Source: DYKG01 sp964596185 (GTDB lineage Bacteria; Muiribacteriota; Ozemobacteria; Ozemobacterales; Ozemobacteraceae). From it: a stretch of DNA of 64,000 bases. The stretch is from assembly GCA_964596185.1 (NCBI GenBank), contig CAZQUE010000001.1, positions 124,001 to 188,000 of the forward strand, written 5' to 3'. A model generated the notes under the pieces. It saw only the letters and a program-made list of their open reading frames with translations. It was not told the origin of the DNA and did no database searches. Below, one piece after another: positions 47,101 through 54,033 of the stretch (positions within the stretch are counted from its first letter, which is position 1; every line of letters begins with the position of its first letter). The position numbers and the translations under genes were made by a program.

Positions 47101-50100
47101 GGTGATGCGCAGGGTAAAACTTGCCGTAGATCCGATATTAACTGGGTTGTTATCCGATTCAAACCAGAGAATGTCGGCGAGAACCGGCGGTGAATTGTCG
47201 ATGGCCAGTTCGGTGGTGAAGGTTGAAACGTAGTTTTGATCGTTGTCCCAAGCGGTGACACTGAACGATGCAAGTTCGCCATCCCAGGTGCCGGTGCCGA
47301 TTTCGGCGATATAGGCATAGTTGCCGCCGCCGGTCGCGGTCAGGGCCTGTTTGTCGCTACCACCGAGAGTGGTCAGGTCAATGGTCGGAGCAACGTTTTC
47401 ATGATTCTTGACCAGAACCGAGAATCTGATGCGGTCGCCGATCGCCAGAGGCAGAGTGCCGGCCTGAACCGTGGCAGTTGCGCCGAGAATTTCCGGCAGT
47501 TGGCAGTCGACGGTGTAAGAGTTTGACTGAGCCAGCGTCGAGTTGCCGGCCTGGTCGAACAGAACGGCGTTGAACTTGTGCCCAAGGGCTTCATAGGTCG
47601 TTGAAGCGGTCGGTATAACGTATGAATACGAGGCTGAGTCGCTTGCAAGCAGCTGATTTGACGGGCCGCCGATAGCTGAAAGATCTATGGTGCCCGTAGC
47701 GTGGTCGATTGGGAAAGTTGAATAAGGGATATTGAATGAAACAATTTTGTTGAAGTTGATCGTGCCGATTGCCGAATCGGTTCTTCCGGCTTTGTAAACA
47801 GACGAGTCGACATCGAAACCGTTAACGGTGATTGGGTAGTTGTCTATAGGGATGTAAATGATGGTTGAGGTTGCATTGTTGGCGTTATCGACGGCAGTAA
47901 CGGTGAAGCCGGTGTTAACCAGGTTGATGGTGCCGGTTGGAACTCCGCCTGGCAGAACATAATCAAACCAGCCAGGGAAAGAGCTCGAGGCAAGCATGTT
48001 GGTATTAGCCGGCTGACCAAGAGGCAGCATGTTGATAGTAATGCTGGTCAGTTCACCTGTAGCCTGACTTGCGCTGGCAATGTCAGCGTGGAACGACAGG
48101 TAATCCTGTATGCGCACGTAACCGTTGTCTATGTCAGTATTGACGTTGTGATACGAGTTACTGGCGATTCCGGCAATGTATGGCGGTTCGTTATCGATCA
48201 TCATGCTGTTGGTGTTAAGACTTACATAATGAGCATCATCTAAGTATGGATTGCCGATTGTGTCATTGACCGTGATCTTGAAAGAGGTGTCGGCGTCGCA
48301 GATAACCCCTGCAGTAATTGAATCTTTCAGGGTAAAGTTGGCACTGTATACTCCGGGGGAGGTTTCCGGCAGATTCACCATTGTCGGTATGGGATAGGTC
48401 ATATCGATGGCAGAAAGATCTACCGAGACAGAACCAAGTTCGACTCCGGTAACATTGGCTGTAATGGTGAAGGTGTCACCGACGTTGATGATTGAATCTG
48501 AGTTGGTGAGAGTTGCACTGGTAATAACAGGTAGAGTGCTATCGATGCGAATCGGTGGATTGGTGTCGTCTTTAAGCAGCTGAGTTCCGTCTTTGTCGAG
48601 AATTGTCACCGGGAAATTGTAATAGGTGTCGTCTTCAAGACTTCCCGCGGGAATTGTATAAACGGCGCGATAATTGTCGAGGCCGGCTACCTTCGGCATG
48701 GCCAGGGCTGCGGGCCCGCCGATCGAGCTGAGATCTACCGTCGCATTCAGCGGGGTCAACAGTGTAGAAGCAGTGAGGCTGGCGACGATTTCAAGTTTGC
48801 AGGTGGCGGTGGCGTAATCGTTCACCACAGGTGTGTTATCGGGCATTAAAACTCTGATGTTGAGTTCATAAGGTCGATTGAAAAATTTATAGGTTGGCGT
48901 GTAATCTGAAACCATGTGGGCAATTACTGCCGCCGTGGTCGTTGCAATCGTGTCATTTGCCGAAACTTTGAGAGTTTTGTTGCCTTCAACGACAAGACCG
49001 GCCGAAGCTACGCTGAGAGTCGGCAAGGTGAAGGTGCCGGAATAGGTGGTGCCGGACTGCAGGGTAAGGGTTGCCACGCTCCATTCAGAGGAAAAGCCAA
49101 GCGGAGTCAAATCGACGGTTACTGAACCAGCTTCTATCTGGGTTGCCTGGGCGGTAATGGTGAAATCCATGCCGGCAAGAATGGTTGGCTGGGCTGCAGT
49201 TATCGTGATTCCGGAAAGGGTCGGTTGAATATTGTCGATGCCGATTGCTGGTGTTGTGTCGCGTTGGAATATCTGCGTGCTGTCTTTGTCGAGAATGGTT
49301 ACGGTGAAGTTGTGATAGAGGTTGTCTTCAAGTGCCGGTGTACCGGCGGGGATCGTGTAAACGGTGCGGTATTCATCGGTTGCCCCGACTCTAGGCATGG
49401 CCTGGGTTGGAGAACCACCGATCGCACTCAGATCGACCGAGGCAGAAAGCGGGGTGATCATTCCCTGAACCGGAACAACTGCACTGATAACGATTTTGCA
49501 CGAAGTCGTCGCTACGTCGTAGGGTGAGTCAGCGTCATCAGGGTAAAGAACATCGGCGGTCAGAGTGAAATTTCCGTTATAAAACTTGTGATCGGGAGTG
49601 TTGGCAGTAACGGTGTGCGCTACCAAACCGACGGTTGTGGTGGCGATGGTGTCGTGGGCAGTAATTACAAAGCTGCGCGGACCTTCGACGAGCGGCACGG
49701 TGAACGGTGCGATCGTGCTCGATGCTTGAAGAACGAAGGTGTTCGAGTAAAGATTGCCAGAAACGAAGTTAAGGGGTTCGAATGCGCCGAGGCCGATACT
49801 ACTCAGGTCTATGGTCAGCGAACCTGCTTCGATGAGGTTGGCTTCGGCGGTAACAGTGAAGGACTCACCGCTGATGACCGTCGGCTGAACGCTGGTGACG
49901 GTTATGTTTCCGAAAGTTGGTTGTACATTGTCGACGGCGACGGTTGGTACGGCGTCCACCAGAGCCAGACGGTCGCCATCTTTGTCGTTGATGGTGACGG
50001 TGAAGCTGTTATAGACTACGTCTTCGGTCGTGCCTGGCGGTACTTCGTAAATGCATCGGTATTGTGTCGTTGCACCGACTCGAGGCATGGCCAGAGTCGG

Positions 50101-52038
50101 CGGGCCGCCGATTGAGGAGAAATCTGCGGTCAAGGCGAGCGGGTCAACGAATCCCAGGGTCGGTACATCGGCGGTGACGACTATTTTACAGGTCGTTGTC
50201 GCGACATTGTAGGTCGAGGGGGTATTGTCAGGGAACCAGACTTCGGCGCTGACGGAGATGTCTCCGTTGAAGAATTTCTTGGCCGGTGTGGTCGCGGTTA
50301 CTGAATGAGCAATTACATTGGTGCCCGTAGAAATTACTGTGTCTCTAGCGGTAACGACGAAGGTTCTGAGACCTTCAACGTAAGGTACCCCCGTTCCCGA
50401 AGCGGGAAGGGTGAAAGTGCCTGAATACGTGTCACCGGTAATGTACACCAGTGGTGAATAGGTTGCCAGGCCGATACTTGAAAGGTTTACCGTTACTGAG
50501 CCGGTTTCGATAAGCGTTGCGTCTGCGGTTATGGTAAAGGTTTGTCCGGTGGTAACCGTGGCGTCGGCGCTGGTTAAGGTGATATTGGTCAGAGTCGGTG
50601 AAATGTTGTCGATGTGCACGGCGGGTGTCGTCGCTTGTACAACTGTGTTGCCGGCCTGGTCGACGGCTGTTACGACGAAGTTAAGATTTTGATTGTCTTC
50701 GGTTGCGCCGGCGACAATAGGATAAGTGTATCGGAAAAAATAAGGAAAAAGCATACTCATCGGCTGGGCTGCTGGCCCACCGATGGGCGTCAGATCGACA
50801 TTCAGGGTTAGAGTGTCGGGTGGCACATTGATCGGAATTGATGCAACAATTTCGAGTTGGCAGGTTGTCGTGCCGACATCGTATTGAGAGTTTGCTCCAA
50901 AAGGTTGAAGAATATTGGCGTAAAGGATATCGAAAGCTGGAGTTTCAAGATCGACTCCAATATAGCGCTCGACGGTGCGAACGTTGCCGATGTCATCCGT
51001 GAAGGTAAAAACTACAAGAAGTGCGCTGTTTTTGATATCAGCGTCACTGAGATTGACGTCGAGTTGCCAGAGTGCAGGGTTTCCTTCACCGGATGAGCTA
51101 ATCAGAGGCATCGCTACATCTGCAGATATTACTGGATTGGCTCCGGCGGTAAGTCCTGGTATTCTCACTGTGACAGTTTCATTGTCGTACTGAGAAACTA
51201 CTGCGCTTAAGCGAAGAACGTCGCCGGCCAGAGCAGTCGTGTTTCCAGAGAGAACGGTAACAGTTGTCTGAGCTGCATCAACCTGAGGAGGGCGAGTATC
51301 TAGCATAAAATCGTTGGTCACAAAAACAAAGGCCGGGTGCAGAGGATCTTTGAGCGTAATCTGAAGTGCGCCAGTATATTCCCGGTTGGTTAGATAAAGC
51401 TGAGTGCTTGCATCGAGCTCAAGTTCAAAATAAGGAGTAGGCAGCGCACCTATGTAAGGAACTTCTACCGCACCGCCTCCGCCGATCGGAATCAGGTTAA
51501 CCCAGGCTTTTGTTCCACCATAAGGTGCAGGCTGGTATCTCGTATCTTCTATTCTGATAGTAATATCCTGGCCGTTGGGAACCAGCAGAGGTGAAACCTG
51601 CGGATTTTGTCCTGCGACCTGGCAGAGATCGACTAGCATGGTGTTGGTAATTTCGCTCGGCAAAGCTCCCCCAATCGTCTGGGCACGAACCGTAACACTG
51701 GTATTGGCAAAATTCAATGTATTGACATATTCATTGAGGACTACGTCTACCTGATATTGCCCGATAGGCTGATTTACCATGTTCATGACGTATTCGCCGA
51801 GTCCAAGATTCGAGCAGTCGGCAAAAGGTGGAATTAACCACGCTTCAGTTAAAGGGTTGGTATAGGTTGCCACTGCCGCAATGCGCACTGTATCGCCAAA
51901 GTTCGCATAGCCGTTGCCGTCAACATCGTTTTGCAGGGTGAGATAAACAGCATCGATTTCGATAACCGCTTCTACCGGTGCAGAAAATAAAAATATCGAA
52001 AAAATCAAAGCGAAGAACAGCAGACTTAATCGCTTCAT
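38155..52038 (-). CDS. giant secreted Ig-like repeat protein (4627 residues), FlgD-like C-terminus
   Basis: One of the longest kinds of bacterial protein, 4627 residues with no internal stop. The signal peptide is MKRLSLLFF... VEA (about 1-24). A Ca-loop-like DVDGNGYANFGDT (38-50) follows, then Ig-like repeats joined by IDNxxP/AxDxAGN motifs, a threefold 230-residue super-repeat (about 485-1172), and further Ig-like domains. Next come a fourfold 340-residue Big_5-like super-repeat (DNA 40450-44515), Big-type domains, a YPNPAR linker and a FlgD Ig-like/sorting-like end (KVKIYDVAGHRV... NGVYFARI... FKIAILR). It is poor in cysteine, as for a beta-rich surface stalk. AAGGAG precedes the ATG. Likely an adhesin or surface fibre; ligand unknown. 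Confidence 0.88.
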   Translation of the reverse strand: MKRLSLLFFALIFSIFLFSAPVEAVIEIDAVYLTLQNDVDGNGYANFGDTVRIAAVATYTNPLTEAWLIPPFADCSNLGLGEYVMNMVNQPIGQYQVDVVLNEYVNTLNFANTSVTVRAQTIGGALPSEITNTMLVDLCQVAGQNPQVSPLLVPNGQDITIRIEDTRYQPAPYGGTKAWVNLIPIGGGGAVEVPYIGALPTPYFELELDASTQLYLTNREYTGALQITLKDPLHPAFVFVTNDFMLDTRPPQVDAAQTTVTVLSGNTTALAGDVLRLSAVVSQYDNETVTVRIPGLTAGANPVISADVAMPLISSSGEGNPALWQLDVNLSDADIKNSALLVVFTFTDDIGNVRTVERYIGVDLETPAFDILYANILQPFGANSQYDVGTTTCQLEIVASIPINVPPDTLTLNVDLTPIGGPAAQPMSMLFPYFFRYTYPIVAGATEDNQNLNFVVTAVDQAGNTVVQATTPAVHIDNISPTLTNITLTSADATVTTGQTFTITADATLIETGSVTVNLSSIGLATYSPLVYITGDTYSGTFTLPASGTGVPYVEGLRTFVVTARDTVISTGTNVIAHSVTATTPAKKFFNGDISVSAEVWFPDNTPSTYNVATTTCKIVVTADVPTLGFVDPLALTADFSSIGGPPTLAMPRVGATTQYRCIYEVPPGTTEDVVYNSFTVTINDKDGDRLALVDAVPTVAVDNVQPTFGNITVTSVQPTVISGESFTVTAEANLIEAGSLTIDLSSIGLGAFEPLNFVSGNLYSNTFVLQASSTIAPFTVPLVEGPRSFVITAHDTIATTTVGLVAHTVTANTPDHKFYNGNFTLTADVLYPDDADSPYDVATTSCKIVISAVVPVQGMITPLSASVDLSAIGGSPTQAMPRVGATDEYRTVYTIPAGTPALEDNLYHNFTVTILDKDSTQIFQRDTTPAIGIDNIQPTLSGITITAAQPTILAGMDFTITAQATQIEAGSVTVDLTPLGFSSEWSVATLTLQSGTTYSGTFTLPTLSVASAGLVVEGNKTLKVSANDTIATTTAAVIAHMVSDYTPTYKFFNRPYELNIRVLMPDNTPVVNDYATATCKLEIVASLTASTLLTPLNATVDLSSIGGPAALAMPKVAGLDNYRAVYTIPAGSLEDDTYYNFPVTILDKDGTQLLKDDTNPPIRIDSTLPVITSATLTNSDSIINVGDTFTITANVTGVELGSVSVDLSAIDMTYPIPTMVNLPETSPGVYSANFTLKDSITAGVICDADTSFKITVNDTIGNPYLDDAHYVSLNTNSMMIDNEPPYIAGIASNSYHNVNTDIDNGYVRIQDYLSFHADIASASQATGELTSITINMLPLGQPANTNMLASSSFPGWFDYVLPGGVPTGTINLVNTGFTVTAVDNANNATSTIIYIPIDNYPITVNGFDVDSSVYKAGRTDSAIGTINFNKIVSFNIPYSTFPIDHATGTIDLSAIGGPSNQLLASDSASYSYVIPTASTTYEALGHKFNAVLFDQAGNSTLAQSNSYTVDCQLPEILGATATVQAGTLPLAIGDRIRFSVLVKNHENVAPTIDLTTLGGSDKQALTATGGGNYAYIAEIGTGTWDGELASFSVTAWDNDQNYVSTFTTELAIDNSPPVLADILWFESDNNPVNIGSTASFTLRITSTTSAGPVTLDLTAIGYSAAETMDFDGIDTYTWGQAPVLYTQAADQEYTDYVFKARVYDSNNNLAFAESAQFNIDCQPISFSADGIEISQTNGDNPVANVANINDVLTVYASAAAYLDAVSIQATIGSGTVDFATATMVYNSAMNRHEATFVVSAPGVSNWGINNGNTLYYKLTAEDDAANISTMVQGNSTFTVRNERPTMVATTDLNPNYDLNTAYNLGTSTVGDLLHVDAYLSGDTTMNRAWIDFSDCGSGTVEMAVAASSATTIAGIPVSSLPPINGETREIYVIGQDEGGNKDFATFTYTIDNVAPQIVSAEFDGTTIRVNLSEVYENASIDMSKWTLVGSASAPLGTPAYLNFAANVPDTTNLYSFDITLDAAQQITVGNWASTPVYLQITNSGASPLTDLFANELPTAAFYPVTITDSSWRELPEVSQVAMTQNWPAATVIDIYFNKEVEPTTLSASSGVLLYKNLTYDYSSVDYADGYVFTPSDTISWPDALNNHVRITLNASGTDWIARKIGTANTLKFAIRDGMSFVKDNLQRSVKAISSQSPMDAADNRPTPAFNFDVVVPELDMASRSLKLTASDRLLLFTNDFTRANSTDPLVNTPVPSLSRRVTGFHNQIILHEYDSGASLVLQLEDLQLPTDNLYASTTISLKLTTTDVDNVINLFQSSATPDWRLQINAGAFTNLWGTNNTAYLPSGNPGPLNMIYPVGYNAATVAACSMSDKPPVNQKAINELAFEVEIFPPNLDGAPVPIQTQAQPAAQIKRQDNDAVICNGSFISYSNRTVDGLERTVARFTNAAAFPAGLQRVPVYVEVTNIRDIFDTAYVVTASQAYDLNLKSDSAPGGFTDTASVTIELDTQKPSVVQVIPGDYIGRLPYGSEFRVEFSEAMDPNVIPTLRLATGTTTMSFTFSYWIASETAVFTNNTAFTEATANGVWTWEVTGGRDEATNSFDTTFTDPVEVRTYAPEVSSGNVSVRTVQPTVDVTATLIDQPWSRDLGDATFQIVYSTDTVQHWPHVLEVYDAANTRYGQVAISVPVSRVATATFTNADFDPLFDPGVSGPTDYKIRIIDSAMNQTDQVATLTYDNLAPDVTSITMTGIGSETTNISYYNPMIGAFNLNATTGISSDELKLAIYSVTDNATTTYDMTQTSLRNYNVSTGNMLAEGAYILSIIDRAGNIGTGLAQRGLIVDKSNPTVLSVVPDTLIGNSPADGTTFTVIFSEPMDAGIEPTLTLATAGTTITMNFAGWADANLASTAYYTNAIEIETSMPSGFYNYDIVGGKDLAGNILIAPSAGTFKVEVMTDGPFAQISHLTDQSAVYGVADGIKTNYAFNGVGSATINITYPAGPFNTPHRLNVYDKDDVLVSSSGAVLNNINEQLIFPNDFNLTDPLYTYTDQTYSFKLIDDEDNVSGSALASSLKYDATAPDVATITISGLGTFSTGAYYYSPNQGDVQFTVETNNDETLKFVFLSPAVSPVATQAIDLETTDARTHVATFGSTLVDDVYIIGAVDTAGNIGNNATLLIVDSDAPTVSSATPLIAGGHAAGTGVFVIEFDEAMNRSVTPTANIASTSTTIPLTFTSWIDATHCQFTNTNDLTLYNTGSYSYQITGARDLAGNENENPLIGSFTIDLYTQSPLVTAVLYSQQPMVSADIRMNEPFSLNVAPGVATLTLYYNEAPTQIPHMLWIYDNDDNLTASITFTPDVGNKIASITVDANFFDNIDATPGDEPGNNGPLSYKFKLVDQIGNISATNSTIITYDALAPVIDSAAIGPVSDGSNDPLYYNEALYGPLYLKFGSTATDSLRLVIAGNNATNTYSLNLDDAADEYSASLTTSQASALATGTYTITAVDLAGNFATGASATTVLIIDRQAPTVTGVVSLNGEPLTSEPIGGATFTVTFNESMKASATPLLSIATGSTVIGCAFDSWLDAPAYTQAQFVTTSEITPDLPQGEYEYRVTGWDLTGNKLDNAVVGTVVVQSRGPVIATIFAESMQATTASGTEILRDTPFSFAVAPNAATLTVTLSQDPDALPINLHFMQSGVTVASYPLTYDAVSKSATFTWSLTNGPVPTIYPTTYQIKLVDDSGDFSLESYDWTVDASAPVALDLPTVTRGAVATDSVYFNPSRQSYLNVSFNSVDTDALRMRIRGANSTDTYALNAAGANTWAGNFDGRYSRGTDPKPLMPDGIYSLDLVDQAGNVGLLASGDPILYNIIIDTVEPAVSTYSTYVNGNPVTAYSPAAGNLEIRVESTDTLSESGIFWVDVLNSSNIKIKQLPLTDSGAYFSAFWDGTNSAGSTVLDGTYSFRATDYAGNPANISISIFALTTPFKVVGAVQISSSTAKLVFNHEVDANLAGAAITAAGLTISNIQKIEAQAVSFSVTPNFAHQATYEFQATPGTISSIYGAGIAAPNNTAPMLADGQGPVLSSVNFSGLSGQQEFKVVFDESYKPATAGDIGKYSLTGPSGALAIAAATTQADTKTVLLTAASNLIENADYQISVTGIEDVYGNLSPSPNSINFKGRDLTPPVLEVSAFSNPANESDIIVVVVSNEDLKAPPVLQIAQSNAPVITTNMQQGANSRSFMIGVHLSPSYPGNGTLVATAQDLAGNQGSGNSTFAVAYLSANKVASVKSADEKLVAEFSTGSLKDNAMFKIMGHRLEAGNETSTSIRTALQQQARLALGLRASQTQASAIDQTELKPVSMAYEVAIAAEKVKEGFNVFVEIPQATSTTGLGLFYQTNDQWKFLTAKPTRGSSFAAKAASTQLFAILRDVKGPEVALAADIDLNEPFRTPRPEFRGKITDAGSGLDITTVTAHIDSGPAQNVTVDNSGNFTFKPMADLTGGWHDLVIRAKDNTGNDSAMTAVRFEVVVPLQITQIAQYPNPARVRTFIRISANRGDVSEDLVKVKIYDVAGHRVATLDGIKPVNEKWGINARYLYDIPWDLRNASGKLVANGVYFARIEIKDPDNPSKKVKETFKIAILR
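40450..44515 (-). repeat. fourfold 1.0-kb intragenic super-repeat in the 4627-residue gene
   Basis: Four units of about 1003-1029 bp begin near 44515, 43510, 42507 and 41478 (minus strand). Each encodes a domain starting PTV/PSV...F-x-V-x-F-x-E-x-M, then a PGxATL-like domain, then a YYNP-type domain. The 3260-residue paralog has one copy (29745-30810). Confidence 0.8.
48522..50586 (-). repeat. threefold 0.69-kb intragenic super-repeat in the 4627-residue gene
   Basis: Three units of about 226-232 residues begin at residues 485, 711 and 943 (DNA about 50586, 49908 and 49212, minus strand). Each has a domain opening NIT/GIT...FTITA and a second domain with ATxTCK, D-L/F-S-x-I-G-G and FTVTI-x-D-K-D. 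A partial half-unit precedes at residues about 370-484. Confidence 0.8.
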
Positions 52039-52276
52039 GGCAACTCCTTAGACGTATCCGGGCGATATACAAACATTTGTTGATCCTTGTTTGCGGCAAA
52101 TTTTGACAATTCAGACTATTATTCTTTCTGTATATCGGTTGATGAATGTGAATAATTTATTTTTTTGTTTCGTGCGGACGTATGGAACAGCCCCTACATT
52201 TGTTCTGGGTTGGGATTTTGGTGTTAAAATTGTTGTCGTTGTTGTCGTCGGGCATTTTAAGAACTGCTTCTCCGGG
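52039..52276. other. non-coding stretch upstream of the giant gene
   Basis: AT-rich spacer between the divergent giant gene (-) and AllH-like gene (+). It must hold the promoter of the giant gene, but I see no convincing -35/-10 pair for the minus strand. A TTGACA at 52104 on the plus strand has no partner -10 at a normal distance. Confidence 0.4.
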
Positions 52277-52306
52277 TTGGTTTTTACCTGGAAAATTTTC
52301 TATAAT
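52277..52306 (+). promoter_or_regulatory. candidate promoter with perfect -10 upstream of the AllH-like gene
   Basis: TTGGTT at 52277-52282, 18 bases, then a perfect TATAAT at 52301-52306. The predicted start (about 52313) lies just before a GGAGGA ribosome site (52325-52330) and a short ORF at 52336. Confidence 0.5.
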
Positions 52307-52335
52307 GAAAACAGAGAAATTTTCGGAGGATCGCA

Positions 52336-52485
52336 ATGAAAGACCTGAAGCGACTATAGAAAAACTTTTCCAGGTGGAAAGGTTTTATCAGTGTTTCTGA
52401 AGGAATCACCCGGCAATTGTCGGAAAAAACAAGCATTAAAGCCATCTGGCGCGGTGCCCGGCCTTGTGTTAAAATTCATTCATGA
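52336..52485 (+). pseudogene. small ORF interrupted by an in-frame TAG, upstream of the AllH-like gene
   Basis: After a strong ribosome site (CGGAGGA) an ATG starts seven codons (MKDLKRL) and then meets TAG at 52357-52359. The same frame stays open for 41 more codons and ends in a TGA that overlaps the next gene's ATG (ATGA at 52482-52485). An 11-bp near-perfect hairpin (52361-52371 with 52376-52386) directly follows the TAG. Readings: a decayed small gene, a seven-residue leader peptide with an attenuator-like hairpin, or chance. I do not recognise the encoded sequence. Confidence 0.4.
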
Positions 52486-53327
52486 AAGAAAAAAATCGAT
52501 TTTTTGGTCGGATACTCAAAGCCGATAAAAGCCTGCTCAATCTTAGCGAAAACAGCTTTGCGATTCGCCGGCGCAGCGGCGAGGAAATTCTGCTTTTCGC
52601 TCTTAACGGAAAAATGTTGCGCCTGTTGGCCGGCGATTGTGATCATGCCCCAGACACTATCGTTTGTGAGCTTTTGCCTGACGTGACCCAGGAAATCGCC
52701 GAAGACGGCTGGAACCTTGCCGATGGCGTGTTGCGCATTCCCTTCATGACCAAAATCGATCTGAACCAGGTCGAACTGGTTGATATGATTGCCAACATCG
52801 AAATTCGCGATTTTCCCGGACACATGAAAGGGCTGATCGCCAGACGCATGCGCCAGGCTGATTTTGCCAGATTCAAAGAAGTTGAAGATCGCTGTGCCCT
52901 ATTGACATCTGCTTTAAATGAACATTTGACCGAGGCGGCAGAAATCCCGCTTGTCGATGTCATTTCTTTCGGCGAAGGGCAGCCTTCTCAGGGCGACGCC
53001 GCGCTGAGCGGTATGCTGTTGACCGGTCGCTGCTTTGCTTTAGGTCGCCGCTTTAATGTTAACTGGTATAACCGTTTGCGTGTAGAAGTCAGAAGATTGT
53101 TGCATCGCACCGATTTTCGCGGTCGCAATTTGCTTGGTTATGCTCTTGAAGGACGAATGACGGCTATTCAAAGACGCTTTTTCGAGGCAATGGCCCGCGA
53201 TTATGAATGTGCCGACGAAATTCAGGTGAAAGAACTTGCAGCTGCTGAAGATTTTAATGGTCGCGCTTTTTTGATCGGTTGTTTCGCCGCCCTCGAAATG
53301 ATTCAGAAAAGTCTTTTTCAGCGCTAA
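52482..53327 (+). CDS. AllH/DUF2877-like protein
   Basis: Cytoplasmic protein of 281 residues. A central segment with G-E-G-Q-P-S-x-G-D (in ISFGEGQPSQGD) followed by a helix resembles the LGxGPGLTPSGDD motif of the DUF2877/AllH family, a subunit of oxamate carbamoyltransferase in allantoin use. The later helices RRLLHRT... LLGYALEG... also fit that family. Other AllFGH genes are absent nearby, so the reaction here is open. It has no good ribosome site; its ATG overlaps the TGA of the interrupted small ORF upstream, which suggests coupling. It converges on a bidirectional terminator. Confidence 0.5.
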   Translation: MKEKNRFFGRILKADKSLLNLSENSFAIRRRSGEEILLFALNGKMLRLLAGDCDHAPDTIVCELLPDVTQEIAEDGWNLADGVLRIPFMTKIDLNQVELVDMIANIEIRDFPGHMKGLIARRMRQADFARFKEVEDRCALLTSALNEHLTEAAEIPLVDVISFGEGQPSQGDAALSGMLLTGRCFALGRRFNVNWYNRLRVEVRRLLHRTDFRGRNLLGYALEGRMTAIQRRFFEAMARDYECADEIQVKELAAAEDFNGRAFLIGCFAALEMIQKSLFQR

Positions 53328-53423
53328 GAAAAAGACCTCTCTTATAGGAAAAACACTGATTGAGGAGGATCGTCTGATTATCCCTTCGGCGCACAAGCTC
53401 GTCGGGCGATGACGTTGCCCCCC

Positions 53424-53461
53424 AAAAAAAAGGGCTTTGAGAATTTCTCAAAGCCCTTTTT
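53424..53461. terminator. bidirectional Rho-independent terminator
   Basis: Perfect 11-bp stem (53432-53442 with 53446-53456) with a 3-base loop, flanked by an 8-A tract on the left and TTTTT on the right. It serves both the AllH-like gene (+) and the 173-residue gene (-). Confidence 0.95.
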
Positions 53462-53477
53462 CGCAGATTTTAACGAT

Positions 53478-53999
53478 TTACATTGATGCTTCTGTGGTTG
53501 GTTTGATTAAAAAAGTCGTTTGAAAAAAGATTTCTTCCGGAGAGAAGAATTTGGGATTCGCCTGCTGTTTTTGAAGGTTTTCCATTTGGGTTGATTGCTG
53601 GCCGGTGAGAAAGGCGTCGAAATCATTCATGAATTTTTCAATCGCGCTGTTAGCTTTAGAACGAATCATCGGATGATTTTTAATCTCGGTTTTCAGCGAG
53701 CCGATTTCTTCAGGTGAGAAGCGGTTGCTGATGTTTTTGAGGAAATTTTTGGTCTCGGGGGTAATGCCCTGATCGAAAACTTTGGTTGCTACAACTGATG
53801 CGGCCAGAGAAATCTGGTTTTCTTTGGGCATATTGTCGGTCATGCTCCAGAACTGGCTGATTATGTCGTCTTTATTGAAAGAAGTATGGCTCATTTTGCG
53901 GCCTTCGTTGTCGAAACCGATTGATATTTCAGGTCTGGAATTGTTCAAGGGCTTGTTGTAACGACTGAACATATTCTGGCTATAAGCGCTCACGTTCAT
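53478..53999 (-). CDS. hypothetical protein, 173 residues
   Basis: Soluble, polar protein, mostly helical by composition, without signal peptide or TM segment. I recognise no family. It has Ser/Asn-rich ends and a middle with charged helices (NFLKNISNRFSPEEIGSL, then NHPMIRSKANSAIEKF). The ribosome site is excellent (AGGAGG). A sigma-28-like promoter lies 35-60 bp upstream, hinting at a flagellar or chemotaxis link. It is monocistronic, between a bidirectional terminator and the hisS terminator. Confidence 0.75.
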   Translation of the reverse strand: MNVSAYSQNMFSRYNKPLNNSRPEISIGFDNEGRKMSHTSFNKDDIISQFWSMTDNMPKENQISLAASVVATKVFDQGITPETKNFLKNISNRFSPEEIGSLKTEIKNHPMIRSKANSAIEKFMNDFDAFLTGQQSTQMENLQKQQANPKFFSPEEIFFQTTFLIKPTTEASM

Positions 54000-54033
54000 A
54001 TTTTTGCCTCCTGTTTATTCTATTCTTAGAAAA

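Noticed and set aside
52091..52400. Two short plus-strand open frames of 82 and 72 residues
   Set aside because: No ribosome site, odd composition and mutual overlap; not supported as genes.
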